From Geminicoccaceae bacterium (lineage in GTDB: Bacteria; Pseudomonadota; Alphaproteobacteria; Geminicoccales; Geminicoccaceae), in contig AP024683.1 of NCBI GenBank assembly GCA_025999455.1, positions 3,536,451-3,600,450 of the forward strand: a stretch of 64,000 bases of DNA. The letters are read 5' to 3'. The stretch's first letter is position 1, and every line of letters starts with the position of its first letter. A model generated the notes under the pieces. It saw nothing but the letters and a program-made list of their open reading frames with translations. It was not told where the DNA came from and searched no databases. The translations under genes were made by a program, and so were the position numbers. Positions 54,697 to 63,773 of this stretch are shown here, one piece after another.

Positions 54697-56403
54697 TCAC
54701 TCCTGCAACGCGAAGACCCAGAGCACCCCGCCCTCGGTCGTGGCCTTGGGCCAGCCGGGGATGAGGTTGGCGAGCAGGCCCTGCTGGAACTGCGGGTCGA
54801 CGCCCCAGCCCGCCTGCACGGCGATGTACTGCACACCGTCGATCATGTAGCTCGCCGGCGGCGCGATGATCCCGGAGCTCGTCTTGATCTGCCAGAGCTG
54901 CTCACCGGTCCGGGCGTCGTAGGCGCGGAACATCCGGTCCTGCGTCCCGCCGTTGAAGACGAGCCCCCCGGCCGTGGTCAGGATCGAGCCCCAGTTCATC
55001 GAGTTCGGATAGAGGACCGTCCAGGTCTTCTTACCTGCGCCGATGTCCCAGGCCTGGATCTCCCCGAAGGACTTGGCATCCTTCTTGACGGTGAAACCGA
55101 TGTCCGGGATGTCCACACCGGTCCACCATTTGCCGGCCACGTACTCCTGCACCTTCCCTTCGAGGAAGCCGCAGTGATTGTCGTTGGCCGGGATGTAGAT
55201 CATCCCGAGCTTCGGGTTGTAGGCCTCGAAGGGCCAGTCCTTGCCACCCCACAGCGACGGGCAGAAGCTCGCCTTCTTGCCGGTGCCCGGGACCTTGTCC
55301 GGATGGTAGGTCGGGCGGCCGGTCTTGGGGTCGATCGAGGCGAACACGTCCTGGTAGACGTAGGGCTTCGCGTCGACGAAGCCGATCGCCCCGTTCTGCA
55401 ACCGCTCGAGCCAATAGAGATAGCCGTTGCGCGAGACCTTGATCAGGCCCCTCACGTTGCGCCCTCGGTAATTGTAGTCGACGAGCATGGGCGCGTTCAT
55501 CTCGTCCCAGTCCCAACTGTCGTTCCAGTGGTACTGGAAGTGGCCCTTGATCTTGCCGGTGTCGCCGTCGAGCGCGAGCGTCGAAGCGGTGTAGAGATTG
55601 TCGCCCGGCCGCTGGTCGCCGAACCAGGGCGAGGCGTTGCCCGTGCCCCAATAGATCGTGTTGGTCTCGACGTCGTAATTGCCGGTCATCCAGGCCGAAG
55701 CGCCGCCACGCTTCCAGTCGTCGCCGCGCCAGGTCTCGCTGCCGGGCTCGCCCGGGGCCGGGATCGTGTAGGTCTTCCAGACCTGCTGGCCGGTCTTGGC
55801 ATCGTAGGCGGCGATGAAGCCGCGCACGCCGAACTCACCGCCCGAGATGCCGACGACGATCTTGCCCTTCACGGTCAAGGGCGCCATCGTCATGTATTCG
55901 CCGACCTTCCAGTTGGCGACGGTCGTCTTCCAGGCGACCTTGCCGGTCTTGGCCTCGAGGGCGACGAGGTCGCCGTAGAGCATCGCCACGTAGACCTTGT
56001 CGTCGTACAAGGACACGCCGCGATTGGTGTTGTGGAGCGCGCTGAACTCCTCGGGGCCCTGACCCTGGAAGCGCCAGATCTCCTCACCGGTCCGCGCATC
56101 GAGCGCGATCACCTGATTGTCCGGCTGGGTGATGAACATGTAGCCGTCGTTGACGATCGGCGGCGACTGGTGGCCGGAGCGCTTGCCGGTGGCGAAGGTC
56201 CAGACCGGCACGAGCTTCTTGACGTTGCGGACGTTGATCTGGTCGAGCGGGCTGTAGCTCCAGCCCTGGTAGTTGCCGCGGGTCATCAACCAATTGTGCG
56301 GCTCGGGATTGGCGAGCCGGGCGTCCGTGACGGGCGTGTAGGCCTGCACGGACGCGGTCGAGGCCAACAAGGCCGCGGCCACGAACAAGGAACGCTTGAT
56401 CAC
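54697..56403 (-). CDS. PQQ-dependent alcohol dehydrogenase with lanthanide-type DxD motif
   Basis: A 568-aa periplasmic quinoprotein with a Sec signal (residues 1-21) and an eight-bladed propeller. Blade repeats read VIALDARTGEEIWRF, LVALEAKTGKVAWK and FRAYDARTGEQLWQ. The catalytic Asp is D298 in SWDWDEMNAP. D300, two residues later, is the extra acid that marks lanthanide-dependent enzymes such as XoxF; calcium enzymes have Ala or Ser. Likely metal ligands are E190 in GGEFG and N256 in TGNASPW. The adjacent Cys-Cys pair of methanol dehydrogenases is absent, and there is no heme domain. Confidence 0.92.
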   Translation of the reverse strand: MIKRSLFVAAALLASTASVQAYTPVTDARLANPEPHNWLMTRGNYQGWSYSPLDQINVRNVKKLVPVWTFATGKRSGHQSPPIVNDGYMFITQPDNQVIALDARTGEEIWRFQGQGPEEFSALHNTNRGVSLYDDKVYVAMLYGDLVALEAKTGKVAWKTTVANWKVGEYMTMAPLTVKGKIVVGISGGEFGVRGFIAAYDAKTGQQVWKTYTIPAPGEPGSETWRGDDWKRGGASAWMTGNYDVETNTIYWGTGNASPWFGDQRPGDNLYTASTLALDGDTGKIKGHFQYHWNDSWDWDEMNAPMLVDYNYRGRNVRGLIKVSRNGYLYWLERLQNGAIGFVDAKPYVYQDVFASIDPKTGRPTYHPDKVPGTGKKASFCPSLWGGKDWPFEAYNPKLGMIYIPANDNHCGFLEGKVQEYVAGKWWTGVDIPDIGFTVKKDAKSFGEIQAWDIGAGKKTWTVLYPNSMNWGSILTTAGGLVFNGGTQDRMFRAYDARTGEQLWQIKTSSGIIAPPASYMIDGVQYIAVQAGWGVDPQFQQGLLANLIPGWPKATTEGGVLWVFALQE

Positions 56404-56508
56404 TTCCGTCTCCCTCCCCTTCTTCCCGGGGGCGCCGCCGACCCTCGCGGTCGGCCGTCGCGCCGGTCCCGGTCCTTCGATGCCTCCCCGACGCCTCCCC
56501 CGAATTCC

Positions 56509-57093
56509 TCAGGCGGCGCGGACCGCCCCGATCCGCCCGTCGAACGGGCCGGTGACGACGAGCACGCCGCTTTCGACTTTGACCGGCAGCTGGGCGAGCC
56601 GGCGCGGTGCCGGGCCGAACACGACCGCGGCCTTCTCGCGCGGGTCGAACATGCTGCCGTGGCAGGAGCAGACGAGCATCTTCTCGTAATCGTTCCACAT
56701 GTTCACGGGACAGGCCTCGTGCGAACAGATCGAGGAATAGACGACCACGCCTTCGGCCGCCCCCTTGCGCGTTTCCTCGCCGAGACTCGCGGGATCGAGC
56801 CGCACGGCGACGACCTCGTTGAAACGCGAGCCGTCGAGCACGAGGCCCGAGGGATCCATCGGGAAGGCGAGGACACCCGGACCGCCGAGCGGCAGATCCT
56901 CGACCCGCAGCGGCTGTCCCTTTTTGGGGCCCATCGAGTGGACGAGCCGGTCGCCCGCTTTCGGCCGCCGCTCGTTGTCGGCTGCCGCCGCGACCACCGG
57001 GATCGTCGCGCCCAGGGCCGCGGCACCGAGCACGACCTCGCGCCGTGCGAGCCCGCATCCGCAAACTTGCCGTTCGCGTTCGTGTTCCCCCAT
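56509..57093 (-). CDS. Exported Rieske [2Fe-2S] protein
   Basis: A 194-aa protein. The N-terminus carries a twin-arginine-like signal (LARREVVLGAAALGATIPVV). The Rieske cluster is bound by Cys/His of SSICSHEACPVN and VCSCHGSMFDP. It resembles free-standing Rieske proteins rather than the cytochrome bc1 subunit. Placed directly upstream of the PQQ dehydrogenase, it may serve as its electron acceptor in place of a cytochrome c; that is inferred. The 105-bp spacer to the next gene has no clear terminator. Confidence 0.9.
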   Translation of the reverse strand: MGEHERERQVCGCGLARREVVLGAAALGATIPVVAAAADNERRPKAGDRLVHSMGPKKGQPLRVEDLPLGGPGVLAFPMDPSGLVLDGSRFNEVVAVRLDPASLGEETRKGAAEGVVVYSSICSHEACPVNMWNDYEKMLVCSCHGSMFDPREKAAVVFGPAPRRLAQLPVKVESGVLVVTGPFDGRIGAVRAA

Positions 57094-57222
57094 GCCTCCC
57101 TCGCCTTCTGGTTCTTCGACCTGAACTTATACTGAGGCGAGGTGGCGCGCGCAACGGTGTCGCACGCGCGGCAGCCCCGTGGCTGCCCCGCCTTCCGCGC
57201 AGGTCTCCGGGCACCGCCGGTC

Positions 57223-57251
57223 TTGACATTTTTCCTAGTTACGGTCAATGT
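57223..57251 (+). promoter_or_regulatory. AT-rich promoter of the orphan-family gene at 57285
   Basis: TTGACA at 57223-57228 and CAATGT at 57246-57251 are 17 bp apart, with TTTTTCCTAG in the spacer. GACATT (57225-57230) and AATGT-C (57247 on) form an imperfect inverted repeat flanking the spacer, a possible operator. The predicted leader is about 27 nt. Confidence 0.55.
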
Positions 57252-57284
57252 TCAGGACGCGAAACTTTCCCCGGAGCCGCGCCC

Positions 57285-58226
57285 GTGACCGCTCCCCCGA
57301 CCCCCCGCAAGCGCGGGCCCGCGACCCCCGAGGGCAAGGCCCGAAGCGCCCTCAACGCCCTCCGCCACGGCCTCCGCGCCCGCCGCTTCACGCTCCTGCC
57401 GCACGAGGACCCGGCCGAGTTCGAAGCCCTCGCCGCCGCCACCCGGCAAGCCTACCGGCCCGCCTGCCCGGTCGAGCGCGAGCTCGTCGAGGCCTTGGCC
57501 GTGGCGCTCTGGCGGGAGATCCGCGCCGACCGGCTCGAGGCCGAGATCCTGGCCGACATCCCGCCCGCGGACGATTCGCGGAGCTGCGGCAGCGATCTTT
57601 TGGACGAGCGCCACCGGGCGAGTTTCTCCCTGCTCCTCCGCTACCGGGCGCAGGCCGCCGGGGCGGTCCGCCGGGCCCAAGAGGCGCTCGCCCGCCACCG
57701 CAAGCTCGTGGCCGGCGCCCGCCCGGCTCTCCTCGCCGAGGATCGCCCGAACCCCGAGGCCGAGCGCGTGGCCGCGCAGCGAGAGTGCACGAACGAATTC
57801 GTCGGAGCCGGTGCGGCCGACCGCTCGGCCGGCGAACCGGCGGCGCCGGCGAACGACACGAACGAAATCCTGGACAGCACCGCCCCGGACCCCCTCCCCG
57901 AGGCCGAAGCCGGGCCCGGTAGGCTCGCGCTCCGCGACGCCGTGCGCGCCGCCCGCAACCCGCTCGATCAGCCTCTCTTACGCGCCCTCGGCCGCGATCC
58001 CGAGCTCGTCCTCCCGGTCCCGGGCCTGCCCCCCGAAGCCTGGCCCTGGGCGCAAGCCAAGGCCGATCCGCGGGGCCTGCCGATCGCCGGCCAAGGGCCC
58101 TATCGCCGCGTGCCGCACCTCCCGCCCGACCAGTGGCTCGCCCACCAGCACCTTTTGCCCCCGATGCGCGAAGCCGCCGCCCGGGCCGCGACGCGCGAGG
58201 TGCAGAACGTCCCGATCGCGGCGTGA
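57285..58226 (+). CDS. Orphan-family protein, longer paralogue of the gene at 40204
   Basis: A 313-aa protein. Residues 8-30 (KRGPATPEGKARSALNALRH) carry the GPxTPEGKAR signature of a large uncharacterised family. Residues 30-140 are helical, with LLPHEDPAEFEALAAA, ALWREIRADRLEAEIL and SLLLRYRAQAAGAV matching the protein at 40204. A disordered Asp/Glu/Pro segment follows, then a C-terminal block (PLLRALGRDPELVLPVPGLP onward) absent from the shorter paralogue. GTG 57285 follows CCGGAG by 9 nt. Function unknown. Confidence 0.75.
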   Translation: MTAPPTPRKRGPATPEGKARSALNALRHGLRARRFTLLPHEDPAEFEALAAATRQAYRPACPVERELVEALAVALWREIRADRLEAEILADIPPADDSRSCGSDLLDERHRASFSLLLRYRAQAAGAVRRAQEALARHRKLVAGARPALLAEDRPNPEAERVAAQRECTNEFVGAGAADRSAGEPAAPANDTNEILDSTAPDPLPEAEAGPGRLALRDAVRAARNPLDQPLLRALGRDPELVLPVPGLPPEAWPWAQAKADPRGLPIAGQGPYRRVPHLPPDQWLAHQHLLPPMREAAARAATREVQNVPIAA

Positions 58227-58304
58227 GGCGAAGCGAGCGAACGCGAGCACCGGCCCACTGACCAGCTGCGGCGCTCGTCGTCACGGTTCGGTCGAGATGG
58301 AAAT

Positions 58305-58379
58305 TGGAGCGGGCGAAGGGATTCGAACCCTCGACCCCAACCTTGGCAAGGTTGTGCTCTACCCCTGAGCTACGCCCGC
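58305..58379 (-). tRNA. tRNA-Gly (anticodon GCC)
   Basis: A 75-nt cloverleaf including an encoded CCA. The acceptor stem GCGGGCG/CGCCCGC is perfect, the D arm is GCTC-AGGGGTA-GAGC, and the anticodon loop TTGCCAA carries GCC on a CAACC/GGTTG stem. The T arm reads GAGGG-TTCGAAT-CCCTT (one G-T pair) and the discriminator is T. Confidence 0.96.
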
Positions 58380-58461
58380 GCTCCGAAGGCGCGCCCGTAC
58401 TTAGGGGACCGCGGCCGGCTTGGCAAGCCCGCCGCCCGCCCGGCGGTGTGCCCGATGGCGC

Positions 58462-58968
58462 TCAGGCCGAAAGCGTCGCGTCGAGGTCGAGCTCGATCGG
58501 CGCGTGCCCAGTGGCGGCGGCGAAGCGGCGGAGCTCCGAAGGTGTGACCGCGATCGTCATCGTGTTGACGAGCGGGTGGAAGTTGAGGAGCGGCAGGGCG
58601 AGCATCTTGGCGTCCCAGACGGGCTTCACCCGATGCGCCCGGTCGTTGACGAGGGCGAAGGGGGTGACCGAGCCCGGCTCGACGCCGAGCGCCTCGCGCA
58701 GCCGGTCGGCCGAGGCGAAGCTCACCCGCGGTGCGCCGAGGAGCCGCGCCAGTGCGTTGACCTTGACCGGCTGCCGGTCGAGGCAGGAGACGAGCCAGAG
58801 CCCGCCCGCGCGATCCTCCAGGAACAGGTTCTTGGTGTGGCCACCGGGGAGATGCGCGGTCCAGCGCGCCGCCTCCTCGACCGTGAAGACCGGCGGGTGC
58901 CGGTGGATGGTCGGAACGATCCCCAGTTCCGCGAGGAACGCCAGGAGTTCGTCGGGTGTGAGCGCCAT
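58462..58968 (-). CDS. YbaK/ProX-type aminoacyl-tRNA deacylase
   Basis: A 168-aa protein of the YbaK/ProX superfamily that hydrolyses mischarged tRNA in trans, often Ala-tRNA(Pro). Key segments are HRHPPVFTVEEAARWTAHLPG, HTKNLFLEDRAGGLWLVSC and PGSVTPFALVND, including the catalytic Lys in HTKNLFL. It is a single editing domain. It lies 83 bp from tRNA-Gly on the same strand. Confidence 0.9.
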   Translation of the reverse strand: MALTPDELLAFLAELGIVPTIHRHPPVFTVEEAARWTAHLPGGHTKNLFLEDRAGGLWLVSCLDRQPVKVNALARLLGAPRVSFASADRLREALGVEPGSVTPFALVNDRAHRVKPVWDAKMLALPLLNFHPLVNTMTIAVTPSELRRFAAATGHAPIELDLDATLSA

Positions 58969-59058
58969 GCCTCCTCCGCCGCGACCGGGGCGGTCTTGGC
59001 GGCACCATCACGGCCTCGTCAATTGCCGGGCTCTCCCCACGACCCTAGCCTCGCGATC

Positions 59059-60470
<1,412 letters not shown>

Positions 60471-60474
<4 letters not shown>

Positions 60475-61202
60475 GCGAGGAAGCGCCCGCCGCCGCCACG
60501 GGCACGGGCCGGCTCCGCCGGCTCCTGCCGCTCCTCCTGCTGGCACTCGCCCTCGGTCTCCTCTGGGCGAGCGGGGCGCAGGAGCTGTTGAGCCTCGAGA
60601 CCTTGCGCCGGCACCGCGCCGTCCTCCTCGCCTTCGTGGCCGAACGGCCGGTCACGGCCGCGCTCGCTTACCTCTTCCTTTATGTCGGGGCGACCGCGCT
60701 CTCCGTGCCCGGTGCGGTGTTCTTGACCCTCGCGGGTGGCTTCCTCTTCGGCACGGCACTCGCGACCGGTCTCGTCGTCCTGGGTGCCACGGGCGGTGCG
60801 GTGCTCCTCTTCCTGATCGCCCGGACCGCGTTCGGGGAGCCGCTGCGGGCCCGCGCGGGGCCCTGGCTTTCCAAGATGGCCGAGGGCTTCCGCGCGGACG
60901 CCTTCAACTATCTCCTGGTCCTGCGCCTCGTGCCGATCTTCCCCTTCTGGCTCGTCAACCTCGTCCCGGCCTTGTTGGGCGTGCCGCTCTCGACCTTCGC
61001 GCTCGCGACCGCGATCGGCATCGTGCCGGGGAGCCTCGTCTATGCGAGCGTGGGCGCCGGGCTCGGCCATGTCCTGGAGCGCGGCGAGGAGCCCGATCTC
61101 GGCCTCCTCTTCGAGCCGGCCGTCTTCTTGCCGCTCCTCGGCCTCGCGGCCCTCGCCCTCCTCCCCGTCGCCTGGCGCCGGCTCCGGGCGCCCGCGGGAT
61201 GA
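60471..61202 (+). CDS. TVP38/TMEM64-family membrane protein (DedA superfamily)
   Basis: A 243-aa membrane protein with five to six helices and the SNARE-associated core: GAVFLTLAGGFLFGTALATG, GATGGAVLLFLIAR and LRLVPIFPFWLVNLVPALLGV. The central Arg and Pro residues of the family are present. DedA-like proteins are thought to move or flip lipids or to use the proton gradient. ATG 60471 overlaps the reductase stop (ATGA), so the two are translationally coupled. Confidence 0.9.
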
Positions 61203-61205
61203 GGC

Positions 61206-62162
61206 TCAGCCTTCGGTGGGCCGGCCCATGGCGAGGAACTTTTCCCGGCGTGCTGCCACGAGCGCCGGGCCGTCCCGGCCGGAAAGTTCCGCAAGGTGCC
61301 GCTCGATCGCCTCGCCCACGGCCCGGATCGTCGTCTGCCGGCCGCGATGCGCCCCGCCCAGAGGCTCGGGGACGACCTCGTCGACCAGGCCCAACCCCAG
61401 AAGATCCTGGGCGGTGAACTTCAAGGCCTCGGCCGCTTCCGGTGCCTTCTCGGCAGCCCGCCAGAGGATGGCCGCGCAGCCCTCGGGCGAGATCACGGAA
61501 TAGATGCTGTGCTCGAGCATCAAGACCCGATCGGCCGCGGCGAGCGCGATCGCCCCCCCGGAGCCGCCCTCGCCCACGATCACCGAGACGATCGGCACCT
61601 CGAGCTCGAGGCAGCAGGCGATCGAGCGGGCGATCGCCTCGGCCTGGCCGCGCTCCTCGGCGTCGATCCCGGGATGGGCACCCGGGGTGTCGACGAAGGT
61701 CAGGACCGGCAGCCCGAACCGTTCGGCGAGCCGCATGAGCCGGACCGCCTTGCGATAGCCTTCGGGGCGGGCCATGCCGAAATTGTGCCGGACCCGCTCT
61801 TCGGTGTCGGCGCCCTTCTCTTGACCGATGACCATGACCGAACGGCCGCGGAACCGGCCGAGCCCGCCTTGGATCGCGGCGTCGTCGGCGAACGCCCGAT
61901 CGCCGGCCAAGGGCGTGAAGTCGGCGACGAGCTCGGCCACGTAGTCCTTGAAGCGCGGCCGGTCGGGATGGCGTGCGACCTGCGCCTTCTGCCAGGCGGT
62001 GAGCTTGGCGTAGGTGGCGGCCAAGAGCTTGGCGGCCCGGCTCTCGAGCCGGGCGATCTCCTCGGACAGGTCGAGCTCGCTGCCGTTTTGGAGATGGCGC
62101 AGCTCTTTGACCTTGCCCTCGAGCTCGGCGATCGGCTTTTCGAAATCGAGGAGGGTGCTCAT
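61206..62162 (-). CDS. accA: Acetyl-CoA carboxylase carboxyltransferase subunit alpha
   Basis: The 318-aa subunit transfers CO2 from biotin carrier to acetyl-CoA in fatty acid synthesis. The N-terminus [19 protein letters not shown] and the crotonase-like core [42 protein letters not shown] and [13 protein letters not shown] are as expected. It converges on the TVP38 gene with 3 bp between the stops and follows udh by 75 bp. Confidence 0.97.
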   Translation of the reverse strand: MSTLLDFEKPIAELEGKVKELRHLQNGSELDLSEEIARLESRAAKLLAATYAKLTAWQKAQVARHPDRPRFKDYVAELVADFTPLAGDRAFADDAAIQGGLGRFRGRSVMVIGQEKGADTEERVRHNFGMARPEGYRKAVRLMRLAERFGLPVLTFVDTPGAHPGIDAEERGQAEAIARSIACCLELEVPIVSVIVGEGGSGGAIALAAADRVLMLEHSIYSVISPEGCAAILWRAAEKAPEAAEALKFTAQDLLGLGLVDEVVPEPLGGAHRGRQTTIRAVGEAIERHLAELSGRDGPALVAARREKFLAMGRPTEG

Positions 62163-62237
62163 GGATCGACGCGGGTCCGGCGCCGCTTCCGGCGCGCGGC
62201 CTTGTGGCGGCGCCGGCCGGCCGCTGTCAATCGCGGC

Positions 62238-63041
62238 TCAGACGATGTCCTCCACCCGGCCGGTGAAGTCGACGCTGCAGAAGGGGCCGCCCACGTGCAG
62301 CTCGTCGACGAGGTGCGGGCTCTTCACCCCTTCGAGCTGCGCCGCCCAGGCCTCGGCGTCGTCCTGCGGCCGGTAGCCGAGCCGTTCGGCGTTGCGATTG
62401 TCCCAGAAGCTCCGGGTGTTGGCCGAGACCCCGTAAACGATCTCGTAGCGGTACCAGGCGGTGAGCCCGACGTCGACGAGCCGGCAGAAATCCGGGTAGG
62501 ACTGCCAGGTCGAGAGCTGGCGTTCGTCCGCGGGCTCGGCGCGGGCACTCCCGATCCGCATGCAGAAGCCTTTGATCCCGTGCTTGTTGGCGTAATAGAG
62601 CGCCAAGATCTCGCCGAACGCCTTCGAGACACCGTAGCGCGAATCGGGCTTGGGCGGTGCGGTGTGGTCGGTGCGCGGCCAGCGCCGGTGGAAGCCCACC
62701 GCGTGGTTGGAGGAGGCGAACAGGATCCGCTCGGTGCCGGCCTTGCGGGCCGCCTCGTAGAGGTTGACGAGGCCCACGACGTTGGCGCGCAGGATCTGCT
62801 CCCAGCTCCCCTCGACGGAATGGCCGCCCAGATGGACGACCGCCTGGATGCCGTCGAGCAGCCGGTCGATCGCCGGCGCATCCGCGAGGTCGGCCTGGAC
62901 CACCTCCTCGCCCGGGCCGGGCGGGTCCATCGGCGCCACGTCGGAGAGCCGCAGGAGCGGGTAGCGGCCGCGCAGATGCGCCCGCAGGACGCGCCCGAGC
63001 GCACCCGCCGCCCCGGTCACGAGCACCCGTTCGATGGCCAT
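62238..63041 (-). CDS. udh: Uronate dehydrogenase
   Basis: A 267-aa extended SDR that oxidises glucuronate or galacturonate to the aldarolactone with NAD. It aligns with the Agrobacterium enzyme: VLVTGAAGALGRVLRAHL, VVQADLADAPAIDRLL, VVHLGGHSVEGSWEQILRAN, LFASSNHAVGFHRR, RYGVSKAFGE and GVSANTRSFWDN. The catalytic Tyr/Lys pair and the SSNH segment are intact. Other uronate genes are not in the window. Confidence 0.88.
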   Translation of the reverse strand: MAIERVLVTGAAGALGRVLRAHLRGRYPLLRLSDVAPMDPPGPGEEVVQADLADAPAIDRLLDGIQAVVHLGGHSVEGSWEQILRANVVGLVNLYEAARKAGTERILFASSNHAVGFHRRWPRTDHTAPPKPDSRYGVSKAFGEILALYYANKHGIKGFCMRIGSARAEPADERQLSTWQSYPDFCRLVDVGLTAWYRYEIVYGVSANTRSFWDNRNAERLGYRPQDDAEAWAAQLEGVKSPHLVDELHVGGPFCSVDFTGRVEDIV

Positions 63042-63111
63042 GGTTCCTCCCCCACACCGTCACCGCCCGCCTTGGAGCACGGCGCGCCACGATCGGGAAG
63101 CCGGGCGCCCC

Positions 63112-63125
63112 TTGATCCAGATCAA
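63112..63125. promoter_or_regulatory. Perfect FNR/ANR-type box
   Basis: TTGATCCAGATCAA is an exact match to the TTGAT-N4-ATCAA consensus of FNR/ANR/FixK regulators, and the symmetry extends one base each way. It ends 58 bp before ATG 63184. Activation under low oxygen is inferred. Confidence 0.75.
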
Positions 63126-63183
63126 GGCTGCGCGTACGGCCCGGGGTCAGGATCGCGCGAGGCGCGAGCGGGAAGGAGCGGGC

Positions 63184-63726
63184 ATGGCGGGCACGGTGCG
63201 CGAGGCGGTGGCGGTGTTCCACGATTGGAGCTCGCTCGAAGCGGCGGTCGACGAGCTGCGGGAGGCCGGCTTCCCCAAGGACGCGATCAGCCTCCTGGCC
63301 GGCAAGGAGACGGTCGAGAAGAAGCTCGGCCACGTCTACGAGCGGGTCGAGGAGCTCGAGGACGATCCGCGGGCGCCGCGCACGGCCTTCGTCTCGGCCA
63401 AGCAGATCGGTGCGCGGGAGGACATGGTCATCAGCTCCTTGACGATCCTGCCCACCCTGCTCGCGGCCGGTGTGGTCGTGGCCTCGGCGGGGGCGGTCGC
63501 GGCGGCGATCGCCGGGACGGCGGTCGTGGGGGCCACGCTCGGGACGATCCTCGCCCGCTGGATGGACAAGCGGCACGCCGATTGGCTGCAGGAGCAACTC
63601 GACCGGGGCGGCATCCTCTTGTGGGTCCGGACCCCGGACGAAGAAGCCGAGCGCAAGGCGATCCGGATCTTGACCGACCACGCCGCCCACGACGTCCACA
63701 TCCACGAGATCCCGGCGCCGAGCTGA
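63184..63726 (+). CDS. Membrane-anchored stress-type protein (YflT/GsiB-like N-terminus)
   Basis: A 180-aa protein. Residues 5-45 (AVAVFHDWSSLEAAVDELRE, AGFPKDAISLLAG) resemble the small ferredoxin-like domain of general stress protein 17M/YflT. Two membrane segments follow (TILPTLLAAGVVVASAGAVA and AIAGTAVVGATLGTILA), then a C-terminal domain echoing the first (ILLWVRTPDEEAERKAIRIL). ATG 63184 follows GGAAGGAG. The perfect FNR box upstream suggests induction when oxygen falls. Function unknown. Confidence 0.75.
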   Translation: MAGTVREAVAVFHDWSSLEAAVDELREAGFPKDAISLLAGKETVEKKLGHVYERVEELEDDPRAPRTAFVSAKQIGAREDMVISSLTILPTLLAAGVVVASAGAVAAAIAGTAVVGATLGTILARWMDKRHADWLQEQLDRGGILLWVRTPDEEAERKAIRILTDHAAHDVHIHEIPAPS

Positions 63727-63773
63727 AGCGGGCGCGAGGAGCCCCGCCCTCCGTCAGGGCACCCGGCCCGGCT

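Noticed and set aside
58304-58379. Short plus-strand protein reading ERAKGFEPSTPTLARLCSTPE
   Set aside because: This is the familiar false translation of the antisense strand of tRNA-Gly.
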